In this document: in pieces, positions 31,050-41,709 of the stretch
Position numbering within the stretch: position 1 is the first letter of the stretch
How the letters are laid out: every line of letters starts with the position of its first letter
Made by a program: the position numbers and the translations under genes
Assembly (NCBI GenBank): GCA_036927565.1
Contig: JAYESD010000008.1
Location: forward strand, 120,679,498 to 120,743,497
From: Tuctoria greenei
Lineage: Eukaryota > Streptophyta > Magnoliopsida > Poales > Poaceae
Direction: 5' to 3'
DNA: 64,000 nt
Notes under the pieces: model-generated
Databases searched by the model: none
Told to the model about the DNA's origin: nothing
What the model saw: only the letters and a program-made list of their open reading frames with translations

Positions 31050-32410
31050 TCACTGAAATCCATACCAGGCAACTGAGTAAAACTGTGAAGCACCCAATGA
31101 GCCTTGTAGCGATGAAGAGAACCATTCAGATGAAACTTGTAGTAAAAAACTCACTTGCCAATCACGATGTTCATACCTGATCCCAAGTGTTGTTTGCTTG
31201 TAGGGCGATGAACTCCTCAGTCATAGTCTCTCGCAAATTTGGATCAGTGAGAGTATTTTCGGTATTGGTGATTGCTTTGATGCCCAAAGATTTAGGTGCT
31301 CTAGTGGAAGACGAAGATTGATCATTCCATGCATCTGTATGGTGTGCTTGTTGTTGACTTAAGGTACATTGAGCGCTGACCATGGGACACGGGTGAAGTC
31401 CGGCTGCTGGTCGGGAGCAGTCGTGGAGTAGCGGGAGATCCAAAGCCTGGTGGATCTTCACGCGATAAAGAGGAGCTTAGATATATGCTCTACGCAGTCT
31501 GAGCGCCTAAGATGACAGTTGGACCGTCAATGAAACAGAAACTCTTGGAGTCTTTGCAGTGGCATTTGGACCCCCACGAGTCTTGGTCTGACTGCGTGGC
31601 GTACATAGACCCGCGTGGTCTCTGTTGGGGGTGTCGGTTTGCCGACCATGTGTCATGGTCAGAGCGCGAGGGTGGTGCCGGTTGGACAGGGGCCAAGTAG
31701 GTCATTGCACATCGGGGTAGTCAGACCACTGGAGGGCGTCGGTTTGGTTACCATGGTGGCGGTCTGACCTCAAGGCACAGAGAAGCTCGAGAGAGTCAAC
31801 GAGTAGCTGCAAAACAATTGGTGCCAAGGGATATCACTAAATCATCATTTTAAAAAATAAAGTCAAAGTGAGATAAAGGAGGGCTGAGGATTTACGCAAA
31901 GGGTAGGAGGACTCGTCAAAGGTAATGTGTTGAGAGATGATGTTCTGGTTTGTGGTCAAGTTGAGGCAACACCAACCTTTGTGGTCGGATGGGTAGTCAA
32001 GGAATACACAAACAACGGAATGGAGAGCAAGCTTGTTTTTAACTGTGGCAGAGAGGTCTGGGTAACCCTTACAGCCGAAAGTGTTAAGATGGAAAAGATC
32101 AAGATGGTTTCTAACATGTGCGAAATGCGGGTGTCAAATTAACGTGTTTTCGTTGGTTGCAAGTAATTTAATGAGTGACGGTGTAAGCGTTTCTACCCAA
32201 TATGCTGCCGAAAAAATAGCTTGGAACATGGTAGGACATATTGTGTCGGTGGTGGTGCGAATAATACATTCAACACACCAATTTTGAGTGAGACGTGTGA
32301 GGCCGAAAAACATGCAAAAGAACACCAAGGCGAGCAAAAAATGCGCGAGAAGTGGAATTGTCAAATTCCCACTCGTTGTCATGCATGCTAGCTCGGTCAT
32401 CATACATGAC
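31050..32410 (-). pseudogene. pol: C3: decayed Copia integrase/RT fragment
   Basis: Reading leftwards from ~32410: an integrase part in shifting frames (DNEWEFDNS corresponding to the DNGxEF motif, then a Pro/Ser-rich region with Copia-like HPHFAHV and FGCKGYPDLSA), a low-complexity linker, then RT start (HPCPMVSAQ, 31461-31171; EEFIALQANNTWDQV) and HLNGSLHRYKAHWVL ending at GMDFS, where the CACTA terminus interrupts. Stops and frameshifts throughout. A different Copia lineage from the Sireviruses. Confidence 0.75.
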
Positions 32411-33046
32411 TTCCTTTTTCCTTATTGCATTCTCGTGCTATGAACAACTTTGATTTAATATATTGTGATACTATGATAGAAATGTATGAGGGAAGTAATA
32501 ATTTATTAAAATAAAACCCCTCAGGTGGTACATATTTATAACGAGGTTAAGGGTCTCTCTTGATTACATAAACCATGTCATACTATTATTTGTCTAACAA
32601 AATATAGTATGATTATGTAACAAATTTTGGTGTCATTACATCAAATTTGTATATGAGTATTTATAATGTTGTACCCACCTACCACTGTTACATTTTCTTC
32701 TATTTATCCCTATGGATTCACTATTTTCGAGGATGAGTTAATAACGTTACATCTGACAAGGTCCTAAGTGTGTGAGAGCCTCCTTGGGGTGCTACATTCT
32801 TCTGGTGGCCAACTTCGGCGGATACTAGAATAGACTTTGGTTCCTTCTAGCTTCTTACTTGAACCCTTTCATGGGATGCCATCCGGTTGGGCTGTCGTGG
32901 GCTTCCACCAATAGTAGTCCCTCGCAAGGATTCACCACGGAAGTGACGGAAAACCATGTTGAGTTGTTGTGTGTTGTTGTAAGGTGAAATTGGTGTCTTG
33001 TTTTTCCCATCTCTACTGTTGGTGGCTTCCGGTATTAGTGGTTTGC
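32411..33046 (-). repeat. Probable C3 5' LTR remnant
   Basis: The minus strand at 32474-32461 reads ATCA-TAGTATCACAAT, resembling an LTR end plus degraded iMet primer site. A TATA-like CGTTATAAATATG lies at about 32530-32543 and an AATAAA-type signal within 32500-32515. The right border cannot be placed. No gene in 32411-33046. Confidence 0.5.
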
Positions 33047-33252
33047 CTATCATGCGAGGGGATGCGGCTTCCCTCCTCCGGTTTAGTCCTCCCATGCTTC
33101 TTCCCGCTGATGTGTCAAAATGTTATTGGTCTCACTTTTAATGCTCAAATTAACTACCGTACCTTCACAACAAATAAAATGATGACACATCAGCGGGAAG
33201 ATGCATTGGTGTACAAACGGGAGGAGGGAAGCCATGTCCGTCATGCGTGTGA
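33047..33252. repeat. Fold-back: ~70-bp inverted repeat around a 65-bp loop
   Basis: A perfect 19-bp inverted pair (33099-33117 and 33183-33201, core TTCCCGCTGATGTGTCA) extends outward imperfectly (GGCTTCCCTCCTCC at ~33067 against GGAGGAGGGAAGCC at ~33225). Bases 33118-33182 form the loop. No target duplication is recognised and no coding is expected. Confidence 0.75.
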
Positions 33253-33336
33253 CATAGGAGGGTGTGTTGGACGACCATAAGGAAGAAGGTTGGGGATAGC
33301 TGGGAGTGCCAAGTTGGCATCAAGTAGGTTTCACCC

Positions 33337-34834
33337 TGTTGGTGATATGCCCAAGAGGCAATCATAACAATTCGGATTAAGGCTTTTTGGTTTTTTGATC
33401 CATAAGCAATTAGGGTACTAATGGGCATGCGACCTAAAAACCCATTAGCGCGCCTTTAAATACGAGGGGTAGGATTAGGGTTGGAATACTCCACCACGTG
33501 ACAGCCCTAGCCGCCACCCCTCGCAGGCCTCACGCTGAAACCCTCGCTGTGCGCGCGGTGCAATCACACTTGCGCACGACGTTCCTCCTGTACGTGTGGA
33601 CTACGGGGAGGTGCTGTTGCTACTCTGCGCTGATCAGCCATATCGACGTTACAACGCTGCTGTGACGAGGACGAGGAGGAGACGATCTACGACAACGTGA
33701 CACTGCTGCTGTGATGACTACAAGGAAGGGTCTAACGTGATCGTCTACTTCCCCTACATCGATGCCCGTTTACGATCCGTTGTGCTGCACCTCCCGTGGT
33801 TATTATTATGACCTCTTTGCTCGCATGTTTCCTGGGTGATGCGATAGAGTAGTGTACCACTGTTGCTGTCTGGAATAGTGATATCATAGAGTCGTTTCGC
33901 GATATAAATCATTTCACACATAACTCGTTTTTGTAGTGAATGATGTGAATGTTATACATTAATATGATGTGATAATCTGTGTGTAATATTTGTACAGCCT
34001 ACATGCTGCAAATTTAACACAACTGGGTTGAGGTTGTCAAATAACTGTATAATGATCTGCATGTCAACTTATGATGCTTGATCTCTCATGTAATTTATTT
34101 GATAGCTATTAGATATATTAGCTTCTTTTATGTTCATGGAGATGTCTTCAAGCATGGTGGAGATGGTGATCGCCAAAAGAAGGGAGGCATGACAGCGTAG
34201 ATCATGGCAAGAACCATGGCGATGGAGACAACTATGATAGAACCATGGCGATGGAGACCACTATGATTATAAAGGTCATACTATTCATAATGTGGTATGA
34301 TCATATGCTTTTGATGTTTGCTCGTATTACTATTCTTTTCATGCTTTTCATATGGTGGATGTTTTGTCCTGATGAATAACTTCCTGATTATTTGATGCCA
34401 TTTACCAATAGTTGCACCTATGTTATTTTGATCGTTGTGCGGTTGGTTTGCCAAAGCAAAGTACCATAATCTATCATAATGAATAGGGTGAATGTTGGAC
34501 ATTCACATGCATAGTATTGGTTTACTCAACAAAGCTATCAAAATGGTTTTCGTCTTTATGACATAAAGTTGGGAGCCGGGGCATTGGATGTCACCCAACA
34601 AACAAGAGTCATATAGAGATATGATTAACAATGGTTGTTTAACTATGTCACTAATTTTCTAATAGTGAAGCCAAAGCCCACTTGAAAATAGTGAATATGG
34701 ATCTTGGATCACTATATGTCGTTAGAGGGAGGACGATACTCATATAGTGGTGGTGTCTTTTATTAAATTGTTAATAGAAGATTGATACATAACATAGTGC
34801 TAAAATCTTGCATATTTATTTTCTATTGTAAATC
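33337..34834 (+). repeat. C2 LTR plus leader
   Basis: No gene in 1.5 kb. LTR start at 33337. GC-rich around 33520-33660, then AT-rich. The LTR end and PBS cannot be fixed, as no clear TGGTATCAGAGC is seen. At 34190-34265 a short CATGGCGATGGAGAC unit is repeated in tandem. Confidence 0.55.
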
Positions 34835-37646
34835 ATGTCTGCTAGTAACAATTCTGGTTTCAATTTGCAATCTGTGCTTGAAAAAGAAAATTCTCAATGG
34901 AGCTAAACTTTATCGATTGGTACCACAACCTGAGAATCGTTCTTAGGCAAGAGAAAACTGAGTACGTTCTTCAACAGTCATACCCTGATGATCTCCCAGT
35001 TGAACCAAATGTTATGGCACGCAAAACTTATCAGAAGCACTGTGATGATGCACTTAGTGTAAGCTGCCTCATGCTTGCCACTATGTCCCCTGATCTGCAA
35101 AAATAGTATAAGCATACATATGCTTATCCTATGATTGAGGGAATGTGTGGAATGTTTGAGAACCAAGCTAGGACTAGGAGATACAAAATCTCAAAGTCCT
35201 TGTTCTCATTCAAGTCGGCAGAGGGTAGCTCGATCAGCCCTCATGTAATAAAAATGATTAGTTACACTGAGACTTTGGGTAAACTTGGTTCTGAATGAAG
35301 TATGATCTAACTATTGACGTTATTCTCCAGTCGCTCCCACTGAGCTACGAGCCATTTAAATTGAATTTTCAAATGAATGGTATGGAGAAAATGTTGGCTG
35401 AATTGCATGAGATGCTTAAATAAGTCGAAGAAAGCATTAAGAAAAATGGCACTCATCCAGAAGGAGAATAAAAAGAGGAAGCATGTGACAAATCCTAAAG
35501 ACAAGGGAAAGTAGGGATGGCAACGTGTCCGGTTCGGTCCGGGTAGAGCAAAAACCCGACAAGAACTGAAACTACGTGTGGGTAAAATTTCATACCCGAA
35601 CTCGTACCCGTGGGTAAATTTTCATACCTAAACCCAAACCTGACGTGTTTCGGGCGGGTTCCAGGCATCCGTCGGGTTTTCTCACACAATAAATGTACCA
35701 CAACAAAACCAAAACAGATGAAAATGTTCAAGTGTTCAAGTTTTCAATGCAGATGTACAGATCCATATTACAGGATCATGTTTAAAAGTTAAATACGTAT
35801 TACAGAATAAAATTCAGCAGGCTCAATACATCACATCCTGCCATCCAGACCTTTTTCTCCACACCTTCAAGCTGAATTAGAAAGGAAGTAAAACATAATT
35901 AGAACAGAAAAAAAGTACTACACAGAAAGGTTTGACAGATGATATTGTGAAGAAACATTAACAGATTAGCCACGTCAGATGCATTCGAAAGCTCAATGTC
36001 ACTCAAAGTAACCATAAATGGATTTTAAACGCTCAAGTACAAAAACATATGTCGGACCTATACACATACAAGTATACAATAAACAAACCACTAAATCCAC
36101 ACCAAAATGGACCTTATTGAGTGGAAGGGAGATAGATTTGACTTGTTGTACTCGTGGTGGTCGTCGTGGCACCAACAGATGCGGGACTAATCAGCTCCCT
36201 AGAGATTGATGCTGCTGACAGCATCACCATCAGCAGCTCCGGCCGGCGGGAGCGACCTTGGCACCAGCGATAGGATGTTGGGCAGGGCCCAAGCATCATC
36301 AGCACTAACAACAGTTGTGGCATTCCGAGCAGCCTGCTAGTGAATGGTTCACGAGATCCCTGCTTGTTGGTGGTTTAGCTGGAACAGGAACGGGAACTGC
36401 AACTGCAGCGGCGGGAGGGATGGTGCAGTGACGCCTCGGGGCAGGATGCGTTGCGGCGCATGTGCGGCCAGTCTGGGACGAGAGTGTTATCGTCTAGCTT
36501 AGGGTTAGTTATGGGCCAGGCCTTAGCAGACCTGTTGCCTATTTGGGTTGTTTTGGAAAGATTTGCACATTTTAGGTAACCCGACGGGTACCCGCGGGTA
36601 AAAAATAAAACCCGTACCCATATCTGAAATAAATCGGGTCAAGTACGGGTTGTACCTGCAGTTAAAAATTTCTACCCGTACCTACAGCCGTCGGGTATCC
36701 GAACCGGCGGGTATAATTGTAATCCCTGAAGGCAAGGGAAAGGGTTCTGATGGGCCCCCAAGCTCAAAGCCTAAGCCAAAGGGCAAATCTGGCCCTTCTC
36801 CAGATGATGAATGCTTTTACTGTCATGCTAAGGGGCATTGGTCTAGGAACTGCAAGAAGTACTTGGAGGATCTGAATAAGAAGAAGGGAAGTGAGACTTC
36901 CACTTCAGGTATAAATGTTATAGAAATTAATATTGTTATATCTTCTAGTGAATCATGGGTATTTGATACTGGATTGATGGTTCACACCTGCAAATTGTTG
37001 CAGGGTTCAAGTGAGACTAGAATATTTGCAAAAGGCGCATTGGATGTTCCAGTCGACAATGGAGCAAAGGTTGCGGTCATAGTTGTCGGGACCTACCACT
37101 TGTCAATACCCTCAGGATTAGCTTTGGAATAGGATAACTATTATTGCATTCCTTTTTTGAGCAAGAACATTATCTCTTCTTCATGTTTAGAAGAAGTTGA
37201 TGGTTATGAGGTTGCAGTAAAAAACAAATATTGTTCTATTTATTATAATAATATTTTATATGCTCAATGTCCCTTAGTGAATGGATTATATGTTCTTTAT
37301 GTTGAGGATACAATAGCTGATAGCATTAATACCAAAAAGGCTCGACGAAATGATCTAATTCCACTTTTATTTAGCATTGCCGCTTAGGTCAAATAAATGA
37401 GAAACGCATTGAGAAACTCTATAAAGATAGTTTACTAAATTCATTTTATTTAGAATCACTTGACACATGTGACTCATGTTTGCATTGGAAGATGACCAAA
37501 ACACCCTTCCCTGGTCAAAGTGAGAGGGCAAGTGACTTGTTGGGAGTTATGCATACTGATGTATGTGGACCAATGCGTTCAATAGTCAGAGGTGGTTTTT
37601 ATTATTTCATTACTCTTATCGATGATTTTAGTAGATATGGATATGT
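34835..37646 (+). pseudogene. gag-pol: C2 gag-protease-integrase fragment (broken)
   Basis: ATG at 34835 (MSASNNSGFNLQ). gag core in the next frame from 34897 (NFIDWYHNLRIVLRQEK, CLMLATMSPDLQK), with a stop near 35105 and frameshifts to 35510. After the insertion at 35512-36732 it resumes with KGKGSDGPPSSK, zinc knuckle CFYCHAKGHWSRNC, protease SWVFDTG (~36955), a stop near 37130, and GAG-pre-integrase/integrase start (INEKRIEKLYKD, CDSCLHWKM, HTDVCGPM, LIDDFSRYGYV) to 37646. Catalytic residues beyond the first integrase Asp are lost. Confidence 0.85.
35512..36732. mobile_element. ~1.2-kb non-autonomous TIR element (hAT-like ends)
   Basis: The left end TAGGGATGGCAACGTG and the right end (reverse complement CAGGGATTACAATTATAC) are imperfect inverted repeats. 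Both subterminal regions are dense in ACCCG/CGGGT words (GGGTACCCGCGGG near 36585). It splits the C2 gag and is flanked by CAAGGGAAAG at 35502-35511 and 36733-36742; with one mismatch the duplication extends to 14 bp. No transposase. Ends suggest the hAT superfamily, but the duplication is longer than the usual 8 bp. Confidence 0.7.
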
Positions 37647-38752
37647 TGTTGACGGTCATTAAGTACCAATTTCAACGATCTATATATCCTAATTATGTGA
37701 TGGAATAGACTTTTCTTACAAACATTGCTTTTAGAAATAACCTAGTTCCACTTGTACTTGGAGAAATGGTGCATGCAAGTATTCTATGTAGAAATGAAGT
37801 GAATCCAAGGTAGGACTCCTAAAGAATACCTTCCCAGCCAATCAGATGCCGATATGTGGTAGATGGATCAAATGGCCCACCTACAAGAGTATCCAAGGGT
37901 ATCCAACAATGGCGTAGCGCCCCGAAATGATCAGAGGGCCCACCTGTCAGCCACCTGGAGGAAGCACACCGCGTTTGCCCCCCAGACCAGGTCTGCAGAC
38001 CTGGTGGTTCGGTCGACCTCTTCCCAGCATCAAGTGCAGTCAACTTCCACGTATTGATCTCCTACGGTGAGCTAATAATGATGGTTACTGATGCACGTGC
38101 TTTTGATTGTGGGAACCGCCGCTACTCTATGTAGAAATAGGGGGAGAGGCCTCATTTCACTACACACACCACTTGAGCTTTCTCTCTCTTGTATACATTA
38201 GTTCTCCTAGATCCTTAGTGGGGGCTAGGCTGTAGAGAAGATCCTCTAGTACCAAGTTTAAATTGGGGATGGTATGTTCCAAGTATATTTTATTTATTTT
38301 ATAACTTTATGATTTATGATAATAATATTTTTAGTATTTATGTATTCATATACTTGGGCAAAACATTTCTTGTTTGATTGTGGAGTCCATGTATGTGCTA
38401 GGTGTAGATGCTGTTATGATCTGATCACAATGTTCGTATTATGTTATCATATAAATCATATACCACCACTATAGCCTAATTAGGTAATAACATGATTATG
38501 TTAGTATGAGTAACATAGTGCTTGGTTCCAACTTTGGTTCAACGATATTTAGGTTAGTCATTGCCTTAGGATGAATATTGGATTGCAAATCTTAAGGTTT
38601 TTACTTAGCATGCAAGCGTGATGCTTGGAAGGTTAAGTAGTGTTGGATGCATCGTAGTCCACGGGTTGTAAAACAAAATCGTAGGTGGTGACAACCCCAT
38701 CCGTACGTTGTAATCCTCCACGTTCGACTACGACGTAGGATCTTGGCGGGAG

Positions 38753-38830
38753 TGATTAATTTATAAGGCTCCAATCTTATAAGGCTTAGAAGATGTGCAA
38801 ATTGATTAATTTATAAGGCTCCAATCTTAT
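38753..38830. repeat. Direct repeat, 28 bp twice at 50-bp spacing
   Basis: TGATTAATTTATAAGGCTCC plus 8 further bases occurs at 38753-38780 and again at 38803-38830 without change. Confidence 0.85.
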
Positions 38831-39266
38831 ATCAATGAATAGTACATTGTTTATGGATGCACTCAAAATTGGATCTGACGTATCTTTGTTGTTTTTTCCC
38901 AGATGTACAAATGGAATTCGGTTATCTAACCCAAAGTTTTAGATATACAAGTGTTGGGTGCTAACCACCCCTCTCTATCCACGAGGGGAAGCTTGTAGGA
39001 GTAATGTTTCTATGTAAGCATACAAGAAGTCGATAGTTGAACAAAGATTTGGAGGTACCATTTAACCATCTCTTGGCAATGAATAACCGAGCATGGTTGA
39101 AACCAATCGAGATTTAATCCTAGGTCCAATCATAGCTTCACGAGGCCAGAGGTTTGGCATGGAAACCTTCCATGAGCAACAAATGGGCTGCTATGAATAA
39201 GTGGGATCTCTATGTTGTCAACTATTCTAAGCACCCATTCAAGCTCAAGATAGTGGCCACCAACAA

Positions 39267-39542
39267 ATGTTGGGTGCTCGTTGTTCCTTTGTGGTTAAAT
39301 GTTATATTGACCTTAGCCAAGGAATGGCCGATCACACCCAACACATGATGGGTGCACCTTATTGCTCTGCGGTTAGGGGTTATCATGGTCTCAACCAAGG
39401 AATAAAGGATGACACCCGACATATGGGAGACCTTGAGGTGCGGATGAGCGGCATTGACAACACTCTCCTCGACCACACTCATGACACCCATGACACCGAC
39501 ACTCAACCCTCTGATGTCGAAGCCATGCTGCAACAAGGCTAG
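39267..39542 (+). CDS. Short ORF with a 26-residue tandem repeat (possible gag C-terminus)
   Basis: About 90 codons ending at a stop in 39540-39542. Two tandem units of 78 bp (from 39271 and 39349) encode GARCSFVVKCYIDLSQGMAD and GAPYCSAVRGYHGLNQGIKD, each ending in a THQ/THM-like tail. A His/Asp/Thr-rich stretch (HTHDTHDTDTQ) and EAMLQQG follow. The purine tract downstream suggests a gag end in U. No start codon or domain can be fixed, so it may be only a fragment. Confidence 0.35.
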   Translation: MLGARCSFVVKCYIDLSQGMADHTQHMMGAPYCSAVRGYHGLNQGIKDDTRHMGDLEVRMSGIDNTLLDHTHDTHDTDTQPSDVEAMLQQG

Positions 39543-39769
39543 GCTAAACTCATGGCCTACCTCTCCTGTTAGGGTTTCAACCCCTATAGCGGACCTTGAC
39601 CAAGAACAAGCTTGGGGGAGGACCCAAACTTGAGATAACTTGTATCACATCCTATCTTGCATTTCATTTTCCCTTTTCCACATCACAGTATTTAAAAAAA
39701 AACACATAGGATAGGATTTAATAAAAAAATATGCACAGTATGAATGTTTGATTCGATCATAAGTTGAAA

Positions 39770-40133
39770 TGATGTGAGGACCAGGGTCCGGACAAACCAG
39801 GAATCGCATTGGGTGGTGTCGTGCGATGCAACACCTAATAGCACAACACATAAAAGAACAAAGAACTCAAAACATAAGTGAGCAACTTACATTAATCTCA
39901 AAGTTTTATACAAAATAGCTTACATCAGCGGAAGTCTTCATACTACTCTCTCAAACCTACACTAAAACATTAGCGGGTGTATCCATCCCGTGGATACTCA
40001 ACTCTAGCATCACAAAAGAAAGCAGCGATGTTCAGGGCTTCCATTAGCTACATACCCCGATGAGGGCAAAGCCTAGGAACCCGTCATAGCTATATACCTG
40101 CAAAACTCGTATAAATGCAACCGTGAGAACAAG
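39770..40133. other. Left flank of element A, unclassified repeat-like sequence
   Basis: No gene. The sequence continues across A's insertion at 60742 (ACAAG duplicated). It may belong to a long LTR, but I cannot show the partner copy. Confidence 0.4.
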
Positions 40134-41060
40134 TGTTGATCCCAATGTGTACTGGGGATGACCTATATTTCAATGAGAGATGTTGGTGGTGAACGGATTT
40201 TGTGGAGGTCGATGTTGGCTGCCCGACTACCACAACCAGAATGGTGTGGCACCTTGAGCAATAGTTACACCGTCTCCTAATAACTACGATTTGGGTGGAG
40301 GTCGACGTTGTGCTACCAGACTACAACAACCACAAGGGTGCTGCGCCCTAGCGATAGTTACACTGGCTCCTGTTGTTGTGTTCTTGTCGTGTCAAGAACA
40401 ACCTTGAACCTGCAAGCAAACGAAGAACAAGCAAGAACAAGATAACAAGCAAACACTCACGGCTGTGATAAGTTGGGGTTCTGATTGAAGTAATCGGAAG
40501 GTCTCGTCAACACTTACGTTACAAGGAAGTAGCAATGGCTAAACTTACAGAAAATAAAATCCAAGTTATTCCTATGGCTGCTAGTTGCTTATATAGAGGA
40601 GGAAGACTAGAACTCAGGTTGGAGTCACGAGTATTTTTCATCCTTTTCTGCGCAGCTCAAGCGTCATCTGCCTTTGATTCTTGATCCATTGCAAAGTAGA
40701 TGAAGAGACCTTTCCAACAAGTACTTATTGGCATTAAACAACCTTGTGAGTTGAAAGTTATGTCTCTTTTAAGATGGTACTTGTTGTAGTTATGAGGACC
40801 CCTCGGGTGGATCAGTCTTCATTGCATTAATCCCTCCATTCCTTCTAGCTGGATCAATTCCCAAGCACCTAATAATAACAAGGTCATCACAAGGCTTTAA
40901 TAGTTCTCCATTTGAAGGGTAATTAGTTTGAACAACCAGGAATGAGTTCACCTGATAATTAAGTTCACGTGCACGAGCGCGTGTCATTGGACCGTGATTA
41001 GCCGCAAGTGGTGAATGGGTTGTTGTTGTGGTTGTATCAGTGGTAGCGATGCCCTCATCA
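40134..41060 (-). repeat. A 3' LTR (927 bp), encodes the pol C-terminal tail
   Basis: Minus strand TGATGAGGGCATCGC at 41060 to CAACA at 40134. A frame from 41086 to 40790 crosses the LTR border (MTQLQEGEDDEGI, MTRARARELNYQVNSFLVV). TATA box (minus CTCTATATAAGC) at 40588-40599. PPT (minus AGAAGGAGAGGA) at 41061-41072. Confidence 0.9.
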
Positions 41061-41709
41061 TCCTCTCCTTCTTGCAATTGAGTCATCCTCGACTAAAACG
41101 TGTCTTTCTCGCCCACATATGGTTTCAAATTTGCAATGTTAAAAGAGGAAGTAACCCCAAAATGTGCAAGCAACTCAATTTCATATGCATTATCATTAAT
41201 TTTTCAAAGCACTTTGAAGGGTCTAGCAGGTCTAGGTAGCAATTTAGATTTTCTCAAATCAGGAAATCTATCATTTCTCAAATGCACCCAAACCAAATCA
41301 CCAGGTTCAAAAGTAACATGCTTTCTACCCTTGCTACCGGCTTGTTGATACTTTGTGTTCATGCTCTCAATGTTTGCTTTAGTTTTCTCATGCATTTTAA
41401 GAATTAATTTAGCACGGCGAGAGGCATCAAAATTCAATTTCTTTGAAGGTGCAGAGCCAAAAGATCAATGGGAGCACGAGGGATAAAACCATATACAATC
41501 TAAAGAGGGCACAATTTATTAGTAGAATGTAGCGAACAATTGTAAGCAAATTCAATATGAGGCAAACATTCTTCCCATGATTTGATGTTATGTTTCAGAA
41601 CAACCCTAAGCATGGAAGATAATCTACGGTTCACTACTTCAGTCTGTCCATCAGTTTGAGGGTGACAAGTGGTAGAAAAGAGCAATTTTGTCCCCAACTT
41701 AGCCAATAA

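Larger units (their letters stand above)
33337..37646 (+). mobile_element. C2: Ty1/Copia element, 5' half, with TIR-element insertion
   Basis: The LTR begins TGTTGGTGATATGCCC (33337), typical of a widespread grass Copia group. gag, zinc knuckle, protease and the start of integrase follow on the plus strand. It stops at 37646, where another LTR start (TGTTGACGG) interrupts. RT, RNase H and the 3' LTR are not in the window. Confidence 0.8.
37647..39769 (+). mobile_element. U: retrotransposon-derived segment starting TGTTGACGG (unclassified)
   Basis: Starts abruptly inside the C2 integrase with an LTR-like TGTTGACGGTCATTAAG. The promoter-like part around 38150-38240 is pyrimidine-rich. Near its right end are a short Gypsy-gag-like ORF (39267-39542) and a purine tract AAGCTTGGGGGAGGA (~39608-39622) of the kind seen in Athila/Tat-type elements. 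A second LTR copy was not found, so limits and class stay open. Confidence 0.45.

Noticed and set aside
31490..31705. Antisense pair of ~65-codon frames in the C3 linker
   Set aside because: Low-complexity linker between integrase and RT of a decayed Copia pol; no separate gene.
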